DNA of 40,280 nt. It comes from an uncultured Candidatus Poseidoniales archaeon (GTDB lineage: Archaea > Thermoplasmatota > Poseidoniia > Poseidoniales > Thalassarchaeaceae). The notes beneath the pieces are model-generated. The model ran no database searches, had not been told where the DNA came from, and worked only from the letters and a program-made list of their open reading frames with translations. Numbering within the stretch: position 1 is the first letter of the stretch; every line of letters starts with the position of its first letter. The stretch covers positions 1 through 40,280 of the forward strand of contig CACGIM010000006.1 in the NCBI GenBank assembly GCA_902573115.1. The letters run 5' to 3'. The position numbers were made by a program, and so were the translations under genes. Positions 11,116 to 22,200 of the stretch are shown here, one piece after another.

Positions 11116-11799
11116 ATGTCTACCGAAGCGACACCTTGGGGCGACCCATTTATGGCCCCTTTGTTGGTTCTATGGCTATATCTTCCAGGGTACCTTTCCA
11201 ACACAGCTGCAATGTTGGGTGGTAAATGGATTCCAGACATCACGGGAATAAGCGTTTACAGAATTGATGGCGGTAAGGAATTGGGTGACGGACACAGAAT
11301 TCTTGGTGATGGGAAGACCTGGAATGGCCTTATTGGAGGTACAATAGGGGGTGGAATAATTTGTATGCTGACCCACTCTTTATCGAGAGATAATCCAATT
11401 TCATCTGCCCCATTTGTCGACCCACTAACCACATATGAGGTAGGCAATGTAGGAATTTCCGACGCTTGGTTTTACCTTGGTAGTGAAATCTCCACGGCCT
11501 TCTTTATCGGGTGTATCCTAGGATTTGGATGTATGGTCGGGGACTCCATCGGATCTTTTGTCAAACGCCGATTGGGACACAAAAGGGAAGGCAATGAAAG
11601 CTCTCAAGCGCCGTTATTGGACACTCTCCCCTTCGCAATTTTTGCCTTCTTTTCCGGTCAGCTTTTCTTAGATCCCATCCTGATAGGTAGCTCAGAACTT
11701 ATTATGGGTATGATTATCCTTCTCATGGTCACCCCAATAATGCATCGAGCATTCAACATAATTGGGTATAAATTAGGGCTCAAATCAGTCCCCTATTAA
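11116..11799 (+). CDS. carS: CDP-archaeol synthase
   Basis: Transfers CTP to the unsaturated archaeol phosphate (digeranylgeranylglyceryl phosphate) to make CDP-archaeol, the activated lipid for polar headgroup attachment in archaeal membranes. Recognised by WLYLPGYLSNTAAMLGGKWI, then GHRILGDGKTWNGLIGGTIGG, GDSIGSFVKRRLGHKREG and PLLDTLPF, which are the conserved loops of the family, separated by several membrane helices. I chose ATG 11116: it follows GGGAG at a suitable spacing and gives a protein that begins just before the conserved first helix. An in-frame ATG at 11041 would add 25 hydrophobic residues and leave almost no promoter space from the divergent hydrolase gene. A sugar-rich loop of about 50 residues between conserved helices is longer than usual. 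It is followed by purD on the same strand. Confidence 0.93.
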   Translation: MSTEATPWGDPFMAPLLVLWLYLPGYLSNTAAMLGGKWIPDITGISVYRIDGGKELGDGHRILGDGKTWNGLIGGTIGGGIICMLTHSLSRDNPISSAPFVDPLTTYEVGNVGISDAWFYLGSEISTAFFIGCILGFGCMVGDSIGSFVKRRLGHKREGNESSQAPLLDTLPFAIFAFFSGQLFLDPILIGSSELIMGMIILLMVTPIMHRAFNIIGYKLGLKSVPY

Positions 11800-11841
11800 A
11801 TTAGAAAAGTTTACTGAATGTAGAAGACGGATGGGGTGTGT

Positions 11842-13110
11842 ATGAATCAATTAGAAGTTTTAGTCGTTGGCAATGGGGGCAGAGAACATGCAATGGTATT
11901 AGGTCTGTCCGGAAGTCACTCCGTCTCTGCCCTACATTGTACGCCCGGAAATGCAGGAACTAACGATTTAGCAACGAATCATAACGTTTCAGCATCAGAT
12001 ATTGAGGGCATTGTCTCCTTATCCAAACAATTAGATGTTTCAATTGTGGTAGTAGGGCCAGAATTACCCCTCGTTGACGGTCTCGCCGATAGGCTTAGAC
12101 TGGAAGGTATTCCTTGCTTTGGCCCCCACTCTGAAGGAGCTATGCTTGAGGGGTCAAAACTTCACGCAAAACAGATCATGGAACAACTAGGCATTCCAAC
12201 GGGCAAATTCAAAGTTATACGCGACCCATCATCGATCAATGACTCGCTAGACGAATTTGACCCTCCCTGGGTAATAAAGCGTGACGTCCTAGCTGGTGGA
12301 AAGGGAGTAACTGTTTCATCCTCCCGAAAAGAAGCTCGGGATGCAATAAAGCACGGAATTGAATTGGACAACTTTGTGCTTTTGGAGGAGTACCTCGAGG
12401 GCGAGGAGGCTTCAATACTGGTCATGATGGACGAGTCGGGATATGTTATGCTGCCCCCTAGTCAAGATCACAAAAGAGCATTGGATGGCGACCTCGGCCC
12501 CAACACAGGCGGAATGGGTGCTTACGCGCCGGCACCTGTTGCCAGTCCATCTGTAATTGCTAGGACAAGAAAAGAAATTGTTGAACCCATGCATCACCAT
12601 TTGAGGAATTCTTCTACGCCTTACAGGGGCTGCTTGTATGTCGGGCTAATGATTGACCAAGACGGCTCTCCCAGAGTAGTGGAATTCAATGTTAGGTTGG
12701 GTGACCCCGAAGCTCAAGTGACAATACCGCTGTTTCGCTCTGATTTCGGTGAGGCTCTCATGGCGACAGCTTCGGGAAAGTTGGAGTCCATCGACGTAGA
12801 GTTCAGCAATAAGCATGCCTCCACTGTTGTGTTAGCATCAGAAGGCTATCCGGGAGAGGTGATATCTGGAAGATATGTGAGTGGTTGGGAAACCAAAATT
12901 GAGGAGGGAGAAATACTAGGTCTGTGCCATATTGCAGGAGCGGTAATTAGTGATGACGGGCGACTCATATCCACAGGGGGGAGAGTCTTGTCCGCCACCG
13001 GGGTAGCACCAAGCCTGGCAGAGGCCTTAGAGGCTTCATACCAGATTGTTGAGGGCATTGATCTGCAGGGTTCCCACTACAGAAAGGACATAGGTTCTGG
13101 CGGTCTTTAG
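11842..13110 (+). CDS. purD: Phosphoribosylamine--glycine ligase (GAR synthetase)
   Basis: Second step of de novo purine synthesis: phosphoribosylamine + glycine + ATP to glycinamide ribonucleotide. The 422-residue length is usual for the monofunctional enzyme. Motifs: VVGNGGREHA at the N-terminus, VVVGPELPLVDGLAD, ATP-grasp segments KRDVLAGGKGVTV and LLEEYLEGEEASILVMMD, then PSQDHKRALDGDLGPNTGGM and VVEFNVRLGDPEAQV. In the last one Leu replaces the common Phe (NVRFGDPE), a mild change. ATG 11842 is preferred over the in-frame GTG 11836 six bases upstream. The gene follows carS by 42 bases on the same strand and probably shares its transcript. Confidence 0.96.
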   Translation: MNQLEVLVVGNGGREHAMVLGLSGSHSVSALHCTPGNAGTNDLATNHNVSASDIEGIVSLSKQLDVSIVVVGPELPLVDGLADRLRLEGIPCFGPHSEGAMLEGSKLHAKQIMEQLGIPTGKFKVIRDPSSINDSLDEFDPPWVIKRDVLAGGKGVTVSSSRKEARDAIKHGIELDNFVLLEEYLEGEEASILVMMDESGYVMLPPSQDHKRALDGDLGPNTGGMGAYAPAPVASPSVIARTRKEIVEPMHHHLRNSSTPYRGCLYVGLMIDQDGSPRVVEFNVRLGDPEAQVTIPLFRSDFGEALMATASGKLESIDVEFSNKHASTVVLASEGYPGEVISGRYVSGWETKIEEGEILGLCHIAGAVISDDGRLISTGGRVLSATGVAPSLAEALEASYQIVEGIDLQGSHYRKDIGSGGL

Positions 13111-13130
13111 AAATCGAAAAACTAGTAGAT

Positions 13131-13166
13131 TTTACGATCGTAAATTCCGACCGTTCTACGAACGGT
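13131..13166. promoter_or_regulatory. Two adjacent perfect palindromes upstream of the oligosaccharyltransferase gene
   Basis: TTTACGATCGTAAA (13131-13144) is a perfect 14-base palindrome. Five bases later ACCGTTC-TAC-GAACGGT (13150-13166) is a perfect 7-bp inverted repeat. A TATA-like GGTTAAAAC follows (about 13164-13172), around 50 bases before the GTG/ATG starts at 13219/13228. Possible readings are a double operator for the surface-protein block, or a stem-loop ending the carS-purD transcript. The symmetric, closely spaced layout favours protein binding, but this is inference. Confidence 0.45.
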
Positions 13167-13218
13167 TAAAACAAGCGTTTGGGTCGCGGCGCTGCTAGGT
13201 AGAAGGAAACTAGGTCCG

Positions 13219-16200
13219 GTGGATGGGATGGAGACGGATATTGGGAGTGCCAAAGAAGGTCAGAGATTCCCTATTTTTGTAGCCCCAGTAGCTATCTCAC
13301 TCTCGCTTCTTTTGCTAGTAATTGCGGTTTCTTCTTTAGATGGGAGGGAAATTTCTGGAGAATACATATCTGCGGCGGTTGTCATCTCATTATCTGCATT
13401 TTTGCCTGCCTATGCCGGCCGATCCAGCACTCTAATTCCATTTGGGTCCGGTAATCTGAGAATTATATCCCTCTCCGTTGGTCTTCTGATCCTTTCACTG
13501 GTCGCCAATTGGATTGACGATTCATACTTCAGCAACATGTTTGTTGCTACATTCCTCCTTCTGGGCATAGGTACAGCAGTTCTAAATGAATACGGCAGAT
13601 TGGAGGAATCCTCTGTACTGCTCTCAATTGTACTTGGAATGAGACTCGCAGCGTTATATGCATCAGAACTTGGAATCGCCCAATCGACTTCCGCCGCATT
13701 GATTGACATACAACGGGCCTCAATTGGTAGTGCATTCTTCTCCTTTTGGTTTGCAGCAATTTCCCTCGGGTTCTTGGTAATGATTTCTATTAGGGGCACG
13801 TTTGAATCTCGTGGTAGTGGTACTCTATTCTCCGGGATTCCCTACTTTGGTGAGAACAAAGAGGTCGTGGTCTATCCCTCTATGATATTCGCAGGCTTCT
13901 TAATTCCACTTCTATGGTTGGGCAATCTAACTGATCTTGCGGATTATTCCGAAGGTAGACACCTAGGAGTAGTTTGGGCAATTTTCTCAGCACTAATAGT
14001 CCTTATTTTCTCCTTCTTCAGATCCGAGGGATGGCACGTTCTAAGCTCTATGTTGGCCGTAAATTGGCTCTTATACACATTAGGCCACCTTCACGAGATA
14101 GGAAACGAGCTTCCATCATTGTTTTCAGAGGATGGGTTCATCGGAACATTCACGTGGTTCTTCTTAGGTTTCTGGATGAATTTTTTTGCTATCTTTTTTG
14201 CTTCCAGGGGGGCATTTGGAGATATAGCCCCCAGAAGGGACAACAGCGGATACAGAATTTGGTGGGCCAATAACTCGTATGCCGTCATGATTGCATTGGC
14301 ATTTTTAATTGCACTAGTAGTAAGGGTGGCGTGGAACGTAATCCCTGCAATGAATGCTTCAGGAACCGGACTATGGGATATGACGGGCGGTTCAGACCCG
14401 TGGTACATGAAAAGAGTCGTTGACTTCGTAATAGCTGAAAGGAGCCACTTAATTTACGATCATGACAGGGCATACCCATCAGGAGGAATCAATCCAAGGC
14501 CACCTCTTTTCTCATGGTCCTTGGCGTTAGGTGCTATTTTCATTACATGGATATTGGAGATGCCGGTTAGTGAATCCGTATGGTGGTCAATGTCAGCCCT
14601 ACCAGCAGTTTACGGGGCTCTGATTGTCTTCCCCATCGCTGGAATAGCCAGTAGGGCACACACTAAGAGATCCGGAATCTTTGCGGCTTGGCTCATCGCT
14701 CTAATGCCGGGGCACATGAGTAGGTCTACCTTCGCTATGTCCGACCACGATTCTTTCGCAATGCTGTTTCTTGCAATTGCTTTCTACTTTTGGATACGTG
14801 CTCTCGAGCACCTAGAAAACAGGAAGGTCTTCGATCAAACCAGCACCAATCCGCTGTACGTCCTCGCGGGCATTAGAGACACTTGGCAGAAAAACCCTGC
14901 ATTGATGGCCAACGCGACAATGTCAGGGATTGCGTTCTCAGTAATGGCATTAGGTTGGAAGGGGTTCGTATACGGTCCAGGCATCTTATTCCTGGCCTAC
15001 TCGTTTCAAGTTGCTATCAATATCTTCGGAAGAAAGGATAGTCTACAATTCACTTCAGCAGCATTGCAAATGATGTTCACGTCTATCCTTATCCCCTTCG
15101 CATTCTATGCTTGGCCAGGAATGAACCTATTGTTTGCCCCCAGCGGAATGCAGCCAATGTTCTACATAATTGGGTTTACATTCGCGGTAGGATGGGTTTC
15201 AAGCTCGTTCAGGGACAAGCCATGGTTGCTGGTTGTGCTGGGGGGGACAGTACTCTTTGGTACGATACTCGCGCTTCTTTGGATCCTACAGGAAGCAGAA
15301 CTCTACAATGGGTGGGACATACTTTTCACTGGAGGATTCTACTTCTCTAAGAACAAAATATTCGGCACAATTGGAGAGGCCCAAGCTCCGGATAGGGGTG
15401 TCCTGTTTGCTTCATACGGGCCAATAGTTGCATTAATCGCAATAGGTTGCTCTTTCATACTACTCTGGAGGGGTAGCAGAAAAAGCAAGTCGGGACTCAC
15501 CCTATTAGGTCTCTGGACAATAATTGCCACTTACATGGCATGGACTGCTGGAAGATTCATCATCAATGCCACTCCACCTATTGCAGTTGCAGGAGGCATC
15601 GGAATCTCCATGCTTTGGGGGAGTGCAAATTTCTCCTCTTTCACAAAATCATGGCGTAATTCTGGAATTGGGACGCCAGGAACGCGATTCAGGTCACTTT
15701 GGCCAGCTACAAAGACAAGACCAGGAGTTCCTGCGATGATCATTGTCATCTTGCTAATTACCTCTCAACATGCAACATACGGGGTTGATTCAGGAATTCC
15801 AAGGGGAGAGCAATCAGCTTACGAAATTGACGAGACTATTTACGAAATCGCACCAGATATTTTCAGGTACGATTTCTTCAATCTGTTCTCATTACTGAAA
15901 AGCAAGCCATACAACCCCCAAGAATCAGGACTGTGGTATATGGGGACATTCGGCCCCAGTTTCAATTCCCAAGGTTGGAATGAGGCCTACCATTGGCTAT
16001 CTGAGCAAGATAACACAACACCGTTCAGTGAACGGCCAGCTTTCGTTTCCTGGTGGGACTATGGGTTCCAGGCACTTTCCTCTGGACAGCACCCCACAGT
16101 AGCAGACAACTTCCAGTCTGGAATCCCTAATAGCGGGGCAATGCTTCTTTCCGCAGGACAAGAAGACACGCTTTCATTGTTCATTGCAACTCTAGCATTA

Positions 16201-19200
16201 GGTGACAGAAGTGTCAATGGGGGGCAGATGAGCGAGGAATTCCGTGCAGTTCTTGACTCACACATGAACGAAGATCAAGTTTCGGAGTTTTCTGCAATAA
16301 TTTCGAACGGCGATTGCAACCCAGGATGCAGAAATTTTGTAATGGATAGATCGATGTCAGTGATAGCAGAATACGGGACAACTGAGCTACTTCATGGCCA
16401 TATTCTGGATGATATGGGTCTGCCGATCGAAGAAGAATTTTGGTTGGTTTTGAAGGAAGGTGAGCATTACGGGGAGCCAACCTCAAATGAGTCAGAAGGC
16501 CTGTCTTTGTTCGATCAAGCTAGAGGCTCATCTTCCTCCTACGAAATAAAGGAACAACCCGATCACTACGACTTAGGGGGATATAGATATACCAAAGATC
16601 TCTATGACGACTTCTATGACGTTTCGACCGGGTTGCATAGGGCTAATGCGAAATTTGGAATGATGAGAGCATTCTTGACCTCTGCCTTCCAATTAAATGA
16701 GCTCGTCTCCATTTATGACGGAATCACCTCAATCGACACGTACGAAGTCACAGACTACGATGGGGGGACCACTACTAGGAATCACGAGATTCGGTATTTC
16801 GCAGTAGACAACAGACTGTACCCGCTTGGAGGAAAATACAACGCAGATTATTCCAGCTACCACAGGGGCCAGACAACTGGGATCTTCCACGCGCCTACAC
16901 ACCTGTCAGGACTCGATATAGACACTTACATCACCACGACATATGAGACAAATCAAGGCATGATGGACTCGCAGGAGTACTCGGATAGATACATGGAGGA
17001 CATTAGATCTCAAGCATCTGGAGCCACTACAGCAGATGAGATGATTGCAATAAATGATATCGATTATCAGCACAATGAACAATTCTTCGAGACTATGGTC
17101 GCAAGGACCTATGTGGGATATGGTTCCTCAACTCTCGGGCTCGACTCACCCGGTGGCCTATCGGGTCAGGCAGACTCTCCATCTTCGTGGATCGCTCCTT
17201 CAGCCCTATCCGGCTCTCCGGGGAGCTATCTTGAGGGGGCTATGGCGTTGCCGGGAGCGATGATGAACCACTTTGTAATCTCTAATTGGTATGATCCGAC
17301 CGATGGAGCAAGCTGCGAAACTAACGATACTGGCGTTAAGATTGACCAATACTGTGGGACTGTTTACGACTCCAACAGATTCGTCAAGATTCTAAAGTAC
17401 TACAGCGGTGCAACATTGGAGGGAACAGTCACCCTTGATGGTGTTGGACCAGTTCCAAACGCGCGTATTTTGATAGAAAGAGACGCATTTAGCGGTGAGG
17501 AAGAAGAGGATGAAAATGGCAAAGTAATTGATAGAGATTCAAGGACTTTCTGGATACCAATAGGGACCACCCAAGCAGATGATAATGGAGACTTCTCATT
17601 CGTAGCCCCATCGGGAAAAATCAGAGTGACAGCATTCACCGGGGAAGCGGATTTGGATAGTGGAAGATCTACAATTATGTCTGGAATGGGCTACGCGATG
17701 AGCGAGCTTTTCACAGAGGACCCACAAAACAGAAACGTAAACCCAGTCACTGGTATCCTCGGCGAAGTCTACGGTTCGACATGGCTAAAACACACCATCG
17801 TTAATGTCTCTGGATCTGATGGCCATAGCAATGGCGAACAAGTAATTGATGCATCAATTACAGTAGAACCCTCAATGGCCTCGGGAATACTCACTTGGTC
17901 AGGCCAGCTAGATTTTGATGGTCAACCAGTCACATCCGCCGAAGTCGTGCTCGCACCTGTTTCGGGTGAGGTCAATATAGAACCTTACAGAAGTCAGACC
18001 TCCAACGGTTCAGTCATCGGCCAGTCACTAAAGTTCACTGGAGAGGGGGAGGTCACATTTTCAGGAAACGGCTCAGTAATTTCGCAAGGAACAGTCTCCG
18101 TTAGTGAGTTTACAGGTACACAGGCGCAGACAATATTTGACAACCATAGTGTCACAGGAGAGGGTGAATTCTCCGGGAAGGGGACATTAGAGGGCGTCAT
18201 TGGTGGAGAAATTCCAGTTTGTACAGGGGGCGACGTTCCATCCGAAACTGAAGCATGTCTAGTAAGTGAGGGTTTGTATCTTGTTAACGGTACTGTGAAC
18301 GCTTCTGGCCGGTTCACATCGCAGGGAATTAGCCAGTACACTAGGTCCCTTGTACAAGCCTCCCTTGTTGGGTCTGGAACCTTCACAACCGATACTTCAC
18401 AAACCCTTTCGGGATACGGGACTATTAACGGTACAGGAACATTCTCCGGAGATGGTGAATTTAGCGGACCAATGGTCAGTGCGGGCTCATTCCACATTGT
18501 AGACGCTCTACCTGGAGATTACACAATCTCGGTTGATTTTGGAGATGGAAATCAAATAGAATTGGGGGAGACTTTCCAGATTCCATTGAATCCATCAGAT
18601 TCCCAAACTCCCGTCACTATATTTGGTGGCGCCATTAAGGGAGAAGTATCCCTTCACTCTGGGGAGCCTCTATCAAGCGAAATTGCTATTCTTCAGCCAA
18701 ATGAAACATACGATTCTTCGATCGAGGGGTGTGAAGCGATAGTCCAGCCACCGTGCACAATAATGCCGGAAAACGATGGATCATTCGAAATAGGCCCAAT
18801 CATACCAGGATCTTATTCTGTACAGGTAGATGTCGATGATGATGGATTCCCAGAAATATCTGAGAGCTACATTTTCAGATCGGATGAAGACTCACTCTCC
18901 ACATTTCCATCAGTTGTCCCGGATACAACCGATATCAGCTTCACGGTTAGGGATGGGGACATTATTGTCGAAAATCTGAGTCTTATATTCAGATCCGTAA
19001 ATCAATCGGTAGCTGATGTGATTTCAATTTATGATGCTGAAACGGGAATTTACAATTCAGAACTAACCCAAGGTGAATGGCTTCTGAATTACACTATTGA
19101 AGGTGATAAGCAACTCTGGCAAAGAATCATTATTGGTGCCGAAGATATATCAGGAGCAGATTATGAGTTTGTTGAGAGTCAAACGGTGAGTGGCGTTATT

Positions 19201-22200
19201 ACCGATGGCTCTGGTAAAGATAACCCGGATTCACCCCCTGGACTTCCGGTTTCTTATCAGGAAGTGCTTTTCCAGTGGGATGGGTTCTCAATTACCTCGA
19301 TCACTGATCAAAATGGAAACTTTAGCGTTAACCTACCAGTTGGGGCTTGGATAGATCTAACCGTCGAACGTACAATTGGGGCAGGAGGCTTCCTTTCAAA
19401 CGGGACTCGATTCCAAGTCAGTGAAGGAATGCCTGACATTTCGATAGATCTTAGGCCTGCAATGATGGTTATGGGTGCTGCAAGCCTAAGCAGGGAAGGA
19501 AATACCTACAATCAAGGATTCCCCGGATGGGTCCCTGTTTTTGCCCTAGCAAACAACCTGGACGGATTTAGTCAAGCAGTTTGGAGGTCCGAGGTTGATG
19601 AGCTAGGAAGGTTCGATGTACTACTGCCTGTAGGCAACTGGTCCTTGACCCTAGATGCTGGGGAGATGGGATCATCATCAGAAACGATAGAGGTAAACGC
19701 TACATCAGACTCCGTCGAGCTGCTAATTTTGCCCGAGGACAATAGCACTGTTTCAATCGATTTCTTTATTGATCGACAAGGAGACAATAACCAATCTAAC
19801 GGAACGCCAGTGCCAAATACCTTCCCGTTCGAAATAGTTCCTTTGACATCCAACGGACTAGGAGTTACAGTGAGTTCTGTTGGATCTGAGTGGATATCCG
19901 ATGGAACCGCACAAGTTTCACTTGAGCCCGGCAAGTACAGAATAGTCGTTGAAAGGGCAAATTCATCTGCTAGTGAGATATTCGACACTCTCTATGACAC
20001 AAACAAGGTTTTCGATGTTTATCTGGAACCATCCGAGATTACAAGATCTGTCGGTTTCGAACCTCTTTGGCTTGTCAATATAACACTGACAAACCAAAGT
20101 AAAGACCCGTTGGGTGAACACATTGTCAAGTTGCAGAATTCAGAGAACGGCTGGATCCAGAACTTTGTGACAAACGAGTCCGGTAAGATTCTAGAATATG
20201 TCGAAGAAGGGGATTGGGTACTAATCGTAGACGAATTTGAAAGTAGCTCTGGAGTCTTTGAGGGTCTAAGGGAATTAATTTCGGTCTCAGAAAATACAGC
20301 AGGAGTGGCGTATGACTTAGAGACTTCCCAGCTGGCTAATATTGCAATAAATCTAACATCCGAACCCTCTGGAGTTGACCTAGGAGAAATGGAAGTCACG
20401 TTGACCTCACAGGAGGGCCTAGGCTCATTCTCAATATCTCACCCGGGGTTCGGACAGACTTTGGAGATGAGACTAACACCAGGCCTATGGAACATAGAAA
20501 TGAATGAAACGGAAGGAGGGGTCCGACTTCTCCTAGAAAACACATCGTTGTCCGAGTCTGGCATCACTGTAGGGGAAGTCAATGAGGTCTCTTTAACGGT
20601 ACAGAGGCTAGCTCAGCTTGCTGGAATGGTTTTCTGGGACCTCGATGAAAACGACTCTCCCGGTTTCTTTGAAGGCCTTTCCAACGCTTCATTAACGATC
20701 TCCCCAAACATTCCAGAATCTGAACTCCCCACATACGAAATATTCTCCGGAGATAACGGGGCATGGTCAGTATACCTACCCGCTCAGACCTCTTGGGATA
20801 TCGAGGTCACGAAGGATGGATTTGAAAATGTGGAATTAAGCATAGGGCTTGGGTTAGAATCTATGTCCGAAGACATAGAAATAACAGCTGGAGAAGTAGA
20901 AGTCTCAGGAATCGTCTCATATCCGGATAACTCATGTGTATCCAACGAGGATTGGAATCTAGTCCTGATACCCTCTCACGGAATATCCCGAGAACGTGTC
21001 ACTGCTACCAAAGTATCAAACCCAAGTGGGTGGACTGGAGAATGGTCAGCATCTGTTCAACCGGGCGATTGGGTGGCCTACGTATCGTTAGATACTCAGA
21101 ATCAAAATTGCCAAGGTCTTGTATCAATCAAATCGATGGAAGTAGGGGTTGAAGGGGGTTCGCTTGATTCAGAATTGGCAATCGGTGGCATTCTCAACCT
21201 CAACACCCGATGGCTAGACTTCGATGGAGGAGTGCGTGACCTTTCCGAGGTACCTGACTACGACTTGAAATTTGAGATTGGGGCTATATCATGGTCCGAA
21301 ACATTGGAGGAAGACGGAACGATATCCATTCTAACAATTCCAGGCACCATTCAAGTATCGAGCGAATTTGAGATTTCAGAAGGCAACAGGAACGTATCTT
21401 ATTCCGGAGGCCAAGGAATTTCGATAAGAGCGGGGCAGGACTCACCGCTGAAGACTCTGAATGTTGAGAGAGAATCCAACCAGGACATCTCTGCAACTGC
21501 CGTCGGCGAACCCAGGAAAACCGTAAGTGAAGTTGACCAATCATGCACAAATGACAGCGATGGGGATGGATACATCGATGGAGAAGACGTATTCCCGGAT
21601 GACCCCTCAGAGTGGAGAGACTTGGATGGAGATGGCATGGGCGACAATGAAGACACCGACGATGACAATGATGGTGATCTAGATTCGATCGATGAAGTAA
21701 ACATCTATGCCGGTGGGGACAATTCTCCCCCAGGATGTTCCTACACTAATGCCGAATTCAGCCTAACTGTCACCTATGAGGGGCACAACTCTCTAGACCA
21801 GTTCTCGGTAGTTGGAACAGTACCCGGTGCCGATGGGACCCTGTGGGATGTAAAATTTGAGAATTCTACCTCCTCTGGAGATTGGCTAGACTCTCTTACC
21901 TTTGAGATGGGCTTGAACAACTCAGACATATCGGAGGAACTGAATGTCAGAGTGATACCAGCCAAAGTTGGAGAGGCCCACCACTTCTCTGGAGGTCACA
22001 GAGTTCTGCTAAAGTTCTCAACCCAGCAAGGATATACCATGGAGATGGAGCTAATTGTTGATGTCCCTAAGTCACCAGGATTCAGGATGGAAATTACCGA
22101 GGAGTATGATGAAATCACATACTTCCCACCAGATGAGCAAACGATATCTATCGAAATTCCTTTCAGGAACTCAGGAAACTCCGACGAGACATTCACATTC

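Noticed and set aside
17994-18497. 167-codon open frame on the minus strand inside the oligosaccharyltransferase gene
   Set aside because: It is antisense to a clearly coding, beta-repeat-rich part of the large gene. The product (Pro/Ser/Val-rich) looks like a reverse-frame artefact of repeated Gly/Ser/Thr codons and has no domain.
21553-21690. Tandem DNA repeat or CRISPR-like array
   Set aside because: The periodic GAT/GGA pattern encodes acidic calcium-binding residues in frame; there are no conserved spaced direct repeats.
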